A stretch of 33,837 bases of DNA, from contig DAIDHX010000305.1 in NCBI GenBank assembly GCA_027451885.1, forward strand, positions 1-33,837, given 5' to 3'. The notes beneath the pieces are model-generated. The model worked only from the letters and a program-made list of their open reading frames with translations, was not told the DNA's origin and made no database searches. The first letter of the stretch is position 1; the number at the start of each line of letters is the position of its first letter. The position numbers and the translations under genes were made by a program. Positions 1 to 8,600 of the stretch are shown in pieces. Origin of the DNA: Planctomycetales bacterium (GTDB taxonomy: Bacteria > Planctomycetota > Planctomycetia > Isosphaerales > Isosphaeraceae).

Positions 1-209
1 TTGCCGCTGGGCGGCACCAGAAGTGCGCCCACCATCACGTCCGAGCCGCGGGGCTCGTTGACCACCGCGGATCGAAAGCGGTCGTGCGCGTCGCGAAATC
101 GCGCGAGCTGATCGGCAACCGGGCCAGGGCCCAGGTCGGGCCCGCCTTCGATGACCACGCGTGTCGGTTCGCCGCCGGTATGGGTATCGATGACCCGGAT
201 GCGTTCCAT
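1..209 (-). CDS. 4-hydroxyproline 2-epimerase / proline racemase family, N-terminal fragment
   Basis: Only the first 69 or so codons lie in the window; the gene runs off the left edge. The reading starts MERIRVIDTHTGGEP and continues with NEPRGSDVMVGALL. The HTGGEPTRVV and NEPRG blocks are typical of the proline racemase/4-hydroxyproline epimerase family, PLP-independent cytoplasmic enzymes that use two cysteines as acid and base. Both catalytic cysteines would lie beyond the window, so activity cannot be judged. The gene starts 33 bp after the stop of the dihydrodipicolinate-synthase-family gene on the same strand, which fits a hydroxyproline degradation operon (epimerisation of trans-4-hydroxy-L-proline to the cis-D form). 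Proline racemase or trans-3-hydroxyproline dehydratase remain possible without the active-site region. Confidence 0.8.
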   Translation of the reverse strand, partial: MERIRVIDTHTGGEPTRVVIEGGPDLGPGPVADQLARFRDAHDRFRSAVVNEPRGSDVMVGALLVPPSG

Positions 210-242
210 GGGATGGGCCTCGTGGGGAACGATCGCGCGGAT

Positions 243-1160
243 CTAGACCGCTGTGAAGTAGGTCTCGCGCTTCGGCCGGCCGGCGATGGCCTTGCGAATA
301 ACACCCAGGACCTGCTCGCGTTCCTCACCCTCAATCGCCAGCCGGGGCGCGCGGGTGCGCTCGGAGCCCAGGCTGCATTCCTGCTGGGCGAGCTTGATGT
401 ACTGCACGAGCTTCACGTGTGTATCCAGATGGAGCAGCGGCGTGTACCAGCGATAGACCTCAAGCGCATCGCCCCAGCGCCCGGCAGTGGCGAGATCCCA
501 GAGCAGGCGATTCTCGGCCGGGAAGGCGTTCACCAGGCCGGAGACCCAGCCGGTTGCGCCCAGCAGAAGGCTTTCGAGCACCAGGTCGTCAACGCCGCAG
601 AGGAGCGAATAGCGCCCGCTGCAACGATTGATGATGTCGGTGATGCGGCGGACGTTTTCCGAGGATTCCTTGACGGCGACGAGGGTCGGCTCGTCCGCCA
701 GTTCGTCGAGCATCTCGGGGGTGATGTCGACGTGGTACGAGATGGGGTTGTTGTAGATCATGATGGGGGCGTCGGAGGCGTGGGCGACGGCCCGGAAATG
801 GGCGATGGTCTCGCGTGGGTCTGACTTGTAAACCATCGCGGGGAGGACCATGAGGCCGTCGACGCCGATGGCGCGGGCGTCGGCGGCGAACTTGCAGGCC
901 GCGGCGGTGGTGCATTCCGCCACGCCTGAAAGCACGGGCACGCGCCCGCGGAGGTGTTCCACCGCCGCGCGGAGGACGTCACGCTTCTCGGCCGGGTCGA
1001 GCGAGCAATTCTCGCCGACGGTGCCCAGCATGATCATGCCGTGCACGCCCGCCGCGACCATGGCGTCGAGATGCCTGAGCGTGGCGCGCAGGTCAAGCGA
1101 GTCGTCCGCCCTGAATTGCGTGGTTGCCGCAGGAAATACGCCGCTCCAGTTGGTTGCCAT
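243..1160 (-). CDS. Dihydrodipicolinate synthase family protein, probable hydroxyproline-pathway lyase/deaminase
   Basis: A TIM-barrel enzyme of 305 residues, the usual family length. The substrate loop GTVGEN is at about residues 46-51, the catalytic tyrosine is Y136 in IYNNP, and the Schiff-base lysine is K164 in VAVKESS. Class I members of this family act on pyruvate or 2-oxo acids; next to a hydroxyproline epimerase the likely reaction is deamination of 1-pyrroline-4-hydroxy-2-carboxylate to 2-oxoglutarate semialdehyde. That specific role is inference from context; a 2-keto-sugar-acid or hydroxy-oxoglutarate aldolase is the alternative. The frame is open to 1247, but the start at 1160 (MATNWSGVFP) gives the normal family N-terminus; upstream residues do not resemble the fold. 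No strong Shine-Dalgarno sequence is seen for either start. Confidence 0.85.
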   Translation of the reverse strand: MATNWSGVFPAATTQFRADDSLDLRATLRHLDAMVAAGVHGMIMLGTVGENCSLDPAEKRDVLRAAVEHLRGRVPVLSGVAECTTAAACKFAADARAIGVDGLMVLPAMVYKSDPRETIAHFRAVAHASDAPIMIYNNPISYHVDITPEMLDELADEPTLVAVKESSENVRRITDIINRCSGRYSLLCGVDDLVLESLLLGATGWVSGLVNAFPAENRLLWDLATAGRWGDALEVYRWYTPLLHLDTHVKLVQYIKLAQQECSLGSERTRAPRLAIEGEEREQVLGVIRKAIAGRPKRETYFTAV

Positions 1161-1277
1161 GGTCGCCCGATCTCGTGCTGGTGCCATCAGTGGAAATGCT
1201 CGTTCTCCCGAGAGAAAACGATAGTCATCGGGGGCACCCGCGGTCAATCGCGTCGATTTTAGCGCTCTCCCGCTGAT

Positions 1278-1970
1278 CTACTTGCGCCCCTGGAAGCCAA
1301 GCGCGTCGAGCACGATTCGCCAGACCGAGACATAGGCGTTCGTGAAGCTCCCCTCACGGAAGAATTGCACGGGGATGTCCGGGTCGCCCACGAAGGGGCG
1401 CATGATCCAGCCCATCTGGATGCCCACGAAAACATAGATGCACAGCCAGATCCTGAGCATCGACGCATGCCGCGGGTTCTGGAGAATCAACGGTGTGTAC
1501 TCGCGTCTAAGCAGGATCTGCGCGCTTGCGCTCGCGGCGGCGAACATGAGCCCGTTGAAGACGATCGCCGCGCTGTAGCCCACGCCGGAAATGTAGACGA
1601 AAAGCGTGAGCGGGGCCAGCGAGGCGAGCACGACCGTCAGCCCAGCCTGAGCCGCCAGCAACGCCTGAATGACGCGCGGAAACTCGCTCCGCAACCCGAA
1701 CAGCGTGTTGATCACGAAGAAGCTCGGAAGCGCGATCCCGAACGTCGCGCCCAGCATGAACGGCAGCTTGATCGCGGAATAGAGCACCTGGAGCCCGCGA
1801 TCGCCCCCGAGTCCGCCATGACAGCCCATCACGCTGCCGTAAAGCATGCCGAAGACGAGCAGCACGCGTGCAAGCTCAGCCTGCGTCCAGCCGTCTCGCG
1901 GACGCAGCCGCGCAGGCTCGCCGCGCAAGACGCCGTCCGCCAATCGCAAGAGTCCCACGACCGCGCTCAC
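1278..1970 (-). CDS. Multi-pass membrane protein of unknown function, paralogue of the upstream gene
   Basis: A 230-residue integral membrane protein with about five hydrophobic segments (roughly residues 35-52, 66-90, 103-125, 130-150 and 172-194). I chose a GTG start at 1970 because GAGG lies about 8 nt upstream; a longer frame to 2090 would overlap the preceding gene. It is clearly related to the protein encoded just upstream: both have a LPSFFVIN/FPSLYVFN-like segment followed by L(F/V)G, and both end with a MGW-(I/V)-(M/L)-RPFVG-(D/N)-P block followed by a short hydrophilic tail ending near a LDALG/LEALG helix. The two genes are separated by 19 bp and are probably co-transcribed. I do not recognise a function. 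I recall some planctomycete homologues carrying the automated label 'actin-binding WH2', but I see no WH2 motif. Confidence 0.8.
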   Translation of the reverse strand: MSAVVGLLRLADGVLRGEPARLRPRDGWTQAELARVLLVFGMLYGSVMGCHGGLGGDRGLQVLYSAIKLPFMLGATFGIALPSFFVINTLFGLRSEFPRVIQALLAAQAGLTVVLASLAPLTLFVYISGVGYSAAIVFNGLMFAAASASAQILLRREYTPLILQNPRHASMLRIWLCIYVFVGIQMGWIMRPFVGDPDIPVQFFREGSFTNAYVSVWRIVLDALGFQGRK

Positions 1971-1989
1971 CGGCCTATCCTCGCGGATT

Positions 1990-2850
1990 CTAGTTCGACA
2001 GCAGGCGGCCCAGGGCTTCGAGAACGCCCACGAAGAAGTTGTGCTGCCGCTCCCGGAACCAGCTAAAAGGCAAGTTCGGATTACCCACAAAAGGCCGGAG
2101 CACCCAGCCCATCTGCGCGCCGACGAGCGAAAAGACGACCATCCAGATGCGAAACACCGTTTGGACGCGGGGCGTGATCGGGCGCGCGCCGAACCGATCG
2201 AGCGGGCCCAGCAAGGGCTCAGAGAGCGGGTCGGCCAAGGGCTCAGAGAGCGGGTCGATCAAGGGCTCGGGGGGCGGGTCGGGCGCGACCGGCCTCGGTG
2301 GGGGCGCAGGCGGCTGGGCATCAAGCCGATGCAGAGTCTGAAGCAGGAACGACAGGCCAAGGAATCCCGACACCGCGAAGACCGCCACGTTCAGGAGCAG
2401 CATGAACGGATAGCTGGTCGTGGAGAGTGAAAAGAACGCCGTGATCGGCCCCAGCGAGGCCTGCACGGCCGTCATCACCCCGAGCGCGGCGATCAACAAC
2501 CGGCCCACCGCGCCCGGCTCGAGCCGCGACCCCACGAGCGCATTGAACACATAAAGCGATGGGAAGGTCACAAGCAGCGTCAGAAAGAAGAGCAGGGGAA
2601 CCTTCACCGTGCTCGCCACCACCTGCATGAGCGCCGTCGATCGCCCCTGAAACGCCGCGAACGTGCCCATGCACAGGCCGTAACTGGCCGACAGCGCCAA
2701 AATCAATACAGCCATGCGCCAGGGTGTAATCCCCAGCCCGCCGCCGCGCAGTGATTCAGACCGGGTGAGCTCACCGCGCAGGAGGCGGTCAAGCTCGCCA
2801 AACCAGGCCGCGACGCCCGACCTCGATTTCGGTGTCTCCGCACTCGCCAT
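1990..2850 (-). CDS. Multi-pass membrane protein of unknown function with a Pro/Leu/Glu repeat loop
   Basis: A 286-residue membrane protein, paralogous to the next gene downstream. The start at 2850 (MASAETPKS) is preceded by GGAGG at 8 nt; an upstream in-frame start at 2922 lacks this. Hydrophobic segments lie at about residues 45-65, 80-105, 118-140, 148-170 and 230-250. Between the fourth and last segments is a loop (about 178-222) rich in proline with repeats of the type DPLSEPLA, encoded by a 24-bp tandem DNA repeat that the paralogue lacks. The C-terminus has MGWVLRPFVGNP, matching the paralogue. The pair may form a hetero-oligomer, but this is inference. Function unknown; the same caution about the 'WH2' label applies. 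Confidence 0.82.
   Translation of the reverse strand: MASAETPKSRSGVAAWFGELDRLLRGELTRSESLRGGGLGITPWRMAVLILALSASYGLCMGTFAAFQGRSTALMQVVASTVKVPLLFFLTLLVTFPSLYVFNALVGSRLEPGAVGRLLIAALGVMTAVQASLGPITAFFSLSTTSYPFMLLLNVAVFAVSGFLGLSFLLQTLHRLDAQPPAPPPRPVAPDPPPEPLIDPLSEPLADPLSEPLLGPLDRFGARPITPRVQTVFRIWMVVFSLVGAQMGWVLRPFVGNPNLPFSWFRERQHNFFVGVLEALGRLLSN
2213..2284 (-). repeat. 24-bp tandem repeat, three units, inside a membrane-protein gene
   Basis: Three consecutive 24-bp units begin at 2213, 2237 and 2261. The first two differ only at positions near the end of the unit; the third has diverged. Because 24 is a multiple of three, each unit encodes eight residues of the EPLADPLS type and copy number could change without a frameshift. 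Confidence 0.8.
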
Positions 2851-2958
2851 GGACGTTCCTCCGCGCTGTAAGAACTCGACCTCCAGCTCCAACAGCTTTG
2901 CAGTGCAAAGCCGGCAAGTCAAGGGCGCGGGGAGGAAAATGTCAGCGGGGGGATGCGA

Positions 2959-4200
2959 TCAGTCGCCGAACTTCGGGTGTGTGGGGGGGGTATAGGCGAT
3001 GGCGAGGTCGGGGGTTTCGAGCCGCTTTCCCCCCTGGGCGCGGGAGTCGAGGAGGCGGTCGAGCATGGCCGAGGCGATCTGGGTTCGCTCCACGGGGTAG
3101 GGTGCTTTTCCGGTAAGAATCATCTCCTCGATGGCGGCGACGAGGCACGCGGAGTAGCCGACGTTGGGGTTGGGGGGTAAGAAGAACTGATTCGAGAGGA
3201 TGCGTCCTCCCTTGAGCCGCGCGGCGAAGGTGTAATCCTGGGTGGCGCCGTTGAGCATGAGGAGCGTGGTTTTGAGGCCGTCGTTGCGTTCGATGCGGTA
3301 AGCGGCGGGCTTCTGCACCAATCGCGGCAGTGCGCCATTGCGCGTGAGATCCTGGGGACGTGAATCGAGCTCGGAATCCCCCATGAGCGAGTCGCTGCGC
3401 GCGAGCGCGGCCTCGAGCAGTCTGCGCGACCATGCGCCTTCCTCGGCCGCCTTCCAGACGGCCTTGCCGTCGAGAAGCTGCACCGACTTGATCCCGGTTT
3501 CGCCCCCCTGCCTGCGTTCGACCATGCACTGCATGGCCTCGAGGGCGTGGTAGTCCATGGGGTCGGAGCCGCCGACGCCGACCATGAGCGCCTCTTCGAT
3601 TTGTGCGCCGAAGGGGATCTCCACCGGCGGCAACCGCCAGGTGACCGGCAGCGAGGAACCCGCGAGGAACGGGAACCCGAGCCGCTTGGACGCCGCGACC
3701 ATCGCCGCGGCCTTTTCCGTGCTATACGAGAGGTGCTTGTCGTTATAAACAGGAACTGAGCGGCCGTCCGCCTCGAAGACGCGCATGACCTGTTCGAAGA
3801 ATTCGTAACGCGGGTAGAGGATTTGCCCCTTGGTGTTGCGGGGATAATCGCCGTGCTCGGCGATGATGACCACGGCGTCGACGGCGAGCCTGTCGCCGCC
3901 CCGGCGGAGCGCCTCGGCGATCGTCTGATAGACCGTGAAGCCGTGTTCGCGCGCTCGCTTTTCGCTCAGGTCGCCGCCTGGGCGCTGATCGACGTGGAGC
4001 GACACGACCTCGATCGGCGGGAGATGCCAGCGCCCGGCCCAGGGATAGCCCACCAGGAACCGGTCACCCATGTGCTGGGCGTGAGAAAGATACGTCCAAA
4101 CGGTGGCGATGATGGCGATCTTCTTCCGTGCGGCGGGCCTGGGCTCGGGTATGCCTGGAAACGAGTGCGCCGCCGCGGGCTGGGTTGCAGGGGATCGCAT
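2959..4200 (-). CDS. Conserved protein of unknown family, cytoplasmic-looking paralogue without Tat signal
   Basis: A 413-residue protein closely related to the gene immediately upstream. Shared blocks include EHG-x-YPRN-x-KGQ (about residue 114), LYPRYE(F/Y)F, (N/S)DKHLS, AGSSLPV-x-WR, ERR-x-GGETG-(I/V)-KSVQ and, near the end, PY-P-(V/I)-ERT. The start at 4200 follows the previous stop by 3 bp, with GGAGG about 10 nt upstream inside the end of that gene, so the two are translationally close and co-transcribed. Unlike its neighbour it has no twin-arginine motif; its N-terminus is Ala/Pro-rich followed by RKKIAIIATVWTYL, a likely first strand of a Rossmann-like fold. Related proteins occur, to my knowledge, in Planctomycetota and Acidobacteriota without known function. 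I would not assign an enzyme activity. Confidence 0.85.
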   Translation of the reverse strand: MRSPATQPAAAHSFPGIPEPRPAARKKIAIIATVWTYLSHAQHMGDRFLVGYPWAGRWHLPPIEVVSLHVDQRPGGDLSEKRAREHGFTVYQTIAEALRRGGDRLAVDAVVIIAEHGDYPRNTKGQILYPRYEFFEQVMRVFEADGRSVPVYNDKHLSYSTEKAAAMVAASKRLGFPFLAGSSLPVTWRLPPVEIPFGAQIEEALMVGVGGSDPMDYHALEAMQCMVERRQGGETGIKSVQLLDGKAVWKAAEEGAWSRRLLEAALARSDSLMGDSELDSRPQDLTRNGALPRLVQKPAAYRIERNDGLKTTLLMLNGATQDYTFAARLKGGRILSNQFFLPPNPNVGYSACLVAAIEEMILTGKAPYPVERTQIASAMLDRLLDSRAQGGKRLETPDLAIAYTPPTHPKFGD

Positions 4201-4203
4201 TCT

Positions 4204-5487
4204 TCAGAACCTCCAGAATGTGGATTCGGCCGGCGGCTGGTAGGCGACGCCCAGATGGGGCGTCTCGATTCGCTTTTGCTTCTGATAGAGGGATTCCACA
4301 CCCGCCGCGGTCATCCCGGTGGTAAGCAGGGTGCGCTCGATCGGGTAGGGGGGCTTGCCGGTCTCGAAGAAGGTTTCGATGTGGTGGACGAACGGGCTGA
4401 AAAAGTTGCGCAGGGTGTAATAAGGCAGATAGAACAGCAGGGAAAGATACTCGCCCCCCTTGAGCCTTGCCGCGGCTGTGCAGTCGCCGACGACTCCCTT
4501 GCCGCCGCGCCCGGAGTCAAACTGCAGGATCGAGACCTTGAGGCCGTCGCGATATTCGAAGCGGTAGGCATAGGCCCCGGGCGCCATGCGCTTGAGATCG
4601 CCCGGCGTGGGGAGCACGTGGCCGTAGGTCTCGCGCGCGGGGCGAAGCTGATGGCTGCGGCAGAAACAGCCCTCGAGCAGCCGCGGATCCCAGCCCCCTT
4701 TCTCCCACGAGCCCGCCTCAAGCGCCTGGAAAAACGCATCTCCCTTCAGCGCCTGCACGCTCTTGACGCCGGTCTCGCCCCCGTTGCGCCTTTCCATCAA
4801 GGATTGCACAGCCTCGATAACGTGGATATCACCGCCATCGACTCCGCCGGTGTAAACCCCCATCGCTTCCTCGACGTGGGCGCCTGGGGGCAGGTCGATC
4901 GAGGGCTGCCGCCAGCCCACGGGCAGCGACGAACCAGCCATGAGGCCAAACCCCATGCGTTTGGACGTATCGACCATTTCGCGCGCGTGGTCCCAGCTCC
5001 AGGAGAGATGCTTGTCGCTAAAGAGGGGCGCGGCGGCGTTGCTCGCGCGATAAACGTCGACGACCTGTGAAAAATATTCGTAGCGGGGGTAGAGCGTTTG
5101 CCCTTTTTCGTTGCGGGGATAGCGCCCGTGCTCGCCGACGAGCAGGACGGCGTCGACCGCCAGCTTCGACCCGCCGCGCGTCAGTGCATCGGCGATCGTG
5201 GGGTAGATCTTCATTTCGGGATGGCGTTTGGCCCGTTCGCGGCTCAGGTCGTTCTTGCCGACCTGCTCGACGTAAAGCGACACGACCTCGAACGGCGGGT
5301 GATGATGCGCGCCTTCCCAGCCGTAACCTTCGAGAAAGCGATCGATGATGTGTTCGGAGTGGGAGTACTTGAAGTACGTTGTGGTGAGCGCAGCGACCCT
5401 GGGCCGGGGTTGCTCGGCGCGCGCGGCCTGTGCGGCGAGCACGGTCGACGCGGCAGCGCCCAGGAATTCTCGACGCGAGCTAGACAT
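4204..5487 (-). CDS. Conserved protein of unknown family with Tat signal
   Basis: A 427-residue protein that begins MSSSRREFLGAAAS, a textbook twin-arginine signal (SRREFLG) followed by a hydrophobic stretch and an AxA-type site near residue 23, so it is predicted to be exported folded. The mature part starts with PRVAALTTTYFKYSHSEHI. It shares the EHG-x-YPRN, DKHLS, AGSSLP and GGETG blocks with the downstream paralogue, but also carries a C-terminal insertion around YTLRNFFSPFVHHIETFF. The conserved His, Asp and Glu residues in these blocks could bind a metal or substrate, but that is inference. Tat export often goes with a cofactor; none is recognisable here. The upstream gap of 136 bp to the haem c protein gene leaves open whether all three form one operon. 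Confidence 0.86.
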   Translation of the reverse strand: MSSSRREFLGAAASTVLAAQAARAEQPRPRVAALTTTYFKYSHSEHIIDRFLEGYGWEGAHHHPPFEVVSLYVEQVGKNDLSRERAKRHPEMKIYPTIADALTRGGSKLAVDAVLLVGEHGRYPRNEKGQTLYPRYEYFSQVVDVYRASNAAAPLFSDKHLSWSWDHAREMVDTSKRMGFGLMAGSSLPVGWRQPSIDLPPGAHVEEAMGVYTGGVDGGDIHVIEAVQSLMERRNGGETGVKSVQALKGDAFFQALEAGSWEKGGWDPRLLEGCFCRSHQLRPARETYGHVLPTPGDLKRMAPGAYAYRFEYRDGLKVSILQFDSGRGGKGVVGDCTAAARLKGGEYLSLLFYLPYYTLRNFFSPFVHHIETFFETGKPPYPIERTLLTTGMTAAGVESLYQKQKRIETPHLGVAYQPPAESTFWRF

Positions 5488-5623
5488 CGGCGATTCCCTC
5501 TGGCGGGTGTGTGCGTGGCGGGTTCAAAAGGCGAGGTCGAAACGTAGCAGTGCCGTGATTGTAGCCGATGCCGGAAGCGTGCACATCACCCCGCCCCTTG
5601 AGCGCGAGACGACAGGGGATGAG

Positions 5624-8600
5624 TCAATCGCGCGTGGCGTCCCTGGGGGGTTCAAGGGAGCTGATCCACTCGAGAATGGCCCTGTAGGCGGGATGATGAT
5701 CAGCGTCCCAGCGCATGCCGCCGGCGTGGGTCATTCCGGTGGGGCTCCTGGCGTCTTGCTCCCCCTGGCCGGAGGGGCTGCGCGGCTTGCGCAGGAGCAG
5801 GCTTGAGCGCGGGTCGCCGCGGTCGATCGTCTTGTACACACTGGCGAGATTTTGGCGGATGGAGGCGTCGTCGAGCGGCTTCGCCCTTTCCGCGGGCACG
5901 ACGCGCAGAATCGCGTGATTGCCGTGGCAATCGGCGCACGAGTAACCGTCCTCGCCGCGTGCGTAGAGGAGCGGGTTGACCACGCGTTTGAATCGGGCGA
6001 ACGAGGTCTCACCCGGCCTCGCGGCGGTGTCCGCCAGGGGCGCAGCGGGCGCAGGCGCGGACTCCGACTCATCGTCGGCCAGTGGAGCGTCCAGGAACCG
6101 TGCCAGGGCCAGCGCACGCTTCCGGTCGACGGGATCCCTGAGCTCCGGGAGTGCCCGGCCGATTGCACCCTGGACCTGGTTGGGATTGAGCCTGGCGAGG
6201 AAGCTGAATTCGCGGTCATTGCCGACGTCGATCATGCTCTCCGGCTTGCGCGCGTAGGCGCGGCCCTCAAGAAACGCGCCATCGAAGGCGGCAAGCGCGC
6301 CCGAGCGTGCCAGCGCATTTCCCTGTGCGATTGTTTCGAGCAAGGGTTCGAGCAGAATCACGCGCTCGACCTGTTCACGCGCGGCCAGCGCGCTTGAACG
6401 CGTGGCGGGGGGCAGATAGTCGAGGTTCCGGCGCAGGCTCACGCTGCCGCCCAGATTCTCATCGAGCATGATGTAGAGCCCCTGGCTCAGGTTGGCGCGG
6501 ACCACGGGATGCTCCGGGATCGCCAACCGCTGCAAGAATGCGGTGACGATCGCCTTGCGTGCGCTGGGGTCGTTGGTGCGGTAGAACCACTGCGTCAGGC
6601 CGCGGATTGCTTCAAGCCTCGTCCAAAGATCGGGATCGCGCGTGAGCACGACGAGGCGTCTGAGCAGGTCGAGCCGTTCATCGAGCCTGAAGAACTGTGC
6701 CGAGAAGACCCGCGCAGCGCCTCTGCGGACGCGGGGATCGGGGTTTTGCAGCGCCTGGTCGATTGCGATCGCGGCGTGGGGATGAGCGCCCAAGGCTCGC
6801 AGCGCCCGCGCGGCCGAGCGCGCCACGAGCTTGGAATCATCGCCGAGCGCGCGGGCAAGCGCGGGCGCGGAGTCTCCCGCGTCGAGTCGCCCAAGCGCAC
6901 TGGCCGCGGCGGACCGCACGAACGGCTCGGGATGATCGAGCAGCTTCACAATCGCCGGGATCACAGCCGCTCGAGCCGTCTCTGGAACCTCCCACGCCGA
7001 CTCGAGATCCGCGAGCGTCTCCACCATCGACCCCATGCGCGGCGGCCGCGCAAGCGCGCTTCCCCAACCGCGCGCCGACCCCTTCGGCCGCGCCCGGGCA
7101 AGCGCCAGGATCGCGTGCCGGGTCTCGCGCATGGGCGTGCGGAAGGTCTCGCGATCGTCGTCCTGAAACCAGCCCCCAAACGGTTGTTGTTGCGCAAGGA
7201 GATAGCGCACGGCTTGCACGATGGCGGGATGTTCCGGACTGAGCCCCGTTTCGATGAGCGCGCAGACGATCTGGCCCGTCATCGCGATCGAGCTGGGCCC
7301 GGGCTCGGTGTCACGATCGTTCCAGCCGCCGTCGCGATTGGCGAAGCGCAGGATCGCCCCGCGTTCGCGCGCGATCTTGCCCGCGAAGCGTTTGGGATCG
7401 ATAAGCTGCCACATCTGCAAGCGATCGACGCGATCTTGCAGACCTTCAACGCGTTTGTCGGCCGCGATGTCGCCGGCGACAACCGCGATCCGATCGGCCG
7501 CCTTGCGCGCGCGGGCCTCGCCACGCGCGGCAAGCGCCCCGAGCACGCGAGCGCTGCGCCAGGCCTGGCTGAACTTGCCGTCGAGCGGTCGAACGCCGTT
7601 ATCGGCATCGGCGGGCAAGTCGGATCGAGCGAACCACGCCGCCTCGAGAAACGCACCGAAGCGAGCGAGGTAGGGGCTGCTCTTGCCAAGGATCAACCGC
7701 TCATAATCGGCCAGCACACTTCCCTGCGCCCCCTGAGCCTCGAGCGGGATCGCGATGTAACGCTGCCAGTAAAGTCCATCCTCGCCATAGAGCGGCGTGG
7801 GAGAATGGGCGATCCGTTCGGCCAGATAACGCAGGCTTTCGCGGGGCGCGATGGCATACCCCGCGGCTCGCGCGGCGAGCGCAGCCTCGGCCGGGAAGCT
7901 GGTCGCGTGGCAGGCGGTACAGCGCTGCGCAGTCTCGTGCAGCATCATGGCGCGGGTCGATCGGCTGCCCCCGCGCGGGATCTGCGCCAGCCAGGCGTCG
8001 CCAGCAGCCAGGATGTAATGCACGCCCGCCTCGACTGACTGCTCCACCTGGTCATATGGCGGTTCGGCCAAAACGCGCGTGCGCAGCACATATTCCGGAT
8101 CACGCGCGTCGACCTCCAGGTAATAACGCCCAGGCACCAGCGTGCGTGTCATGAACTTCGACATCCGCACTCGCTGGCGATCGTGCGGAACTTCCATCGG
8201 ATCCTTGCCGGAAGCGTAGGGCGCTGCTTTCCCGGTCGCGCTGTCGACCGTGTAAAGCGCAAGGTTTGCCGGCACGTCGCGATCGCTCAGCTCAAGCTCG
8301 AAGAACACGAGGGCGGGCCGGCCGCCCTGATAATCGAAGCGGAACCAGTCACGCCCCGGTCGATCCTCGGTCGGCCCGTAAAGAAAATCGACATCGTCCG
8401 CTGAGCCGTGAATCGCCTGGCCCAGCACGAGTGGATTCGCGGCGTCCCAGGCGTCGTTGGGCTCGGCCTCGAGCGCGGATGCCTCGCCCTGCCCAAGCGT
8501 GATCGCGCGCCAGGCGATCGTGATTCGCAAGGCGCCCTTGCCGGCCTTTGCGCGCTTAAGCGTGAGCCGCGTCTTGCCGCCGCGCTCGGGGCGGTAGATC

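Noticed and set aside
3823-5070. Plus-strand open frame of 415 codons
   Set aside because: Antisense to the two unknown-family paralogues, whose mutual similarity proves the minus-strand reading.
6509-8038. Plus-strand open frame of 509 codons
   Set aside because: Antisense to the toroid/HEAT haem c gene; no motif, no ribosome site, shadow-frame composition.
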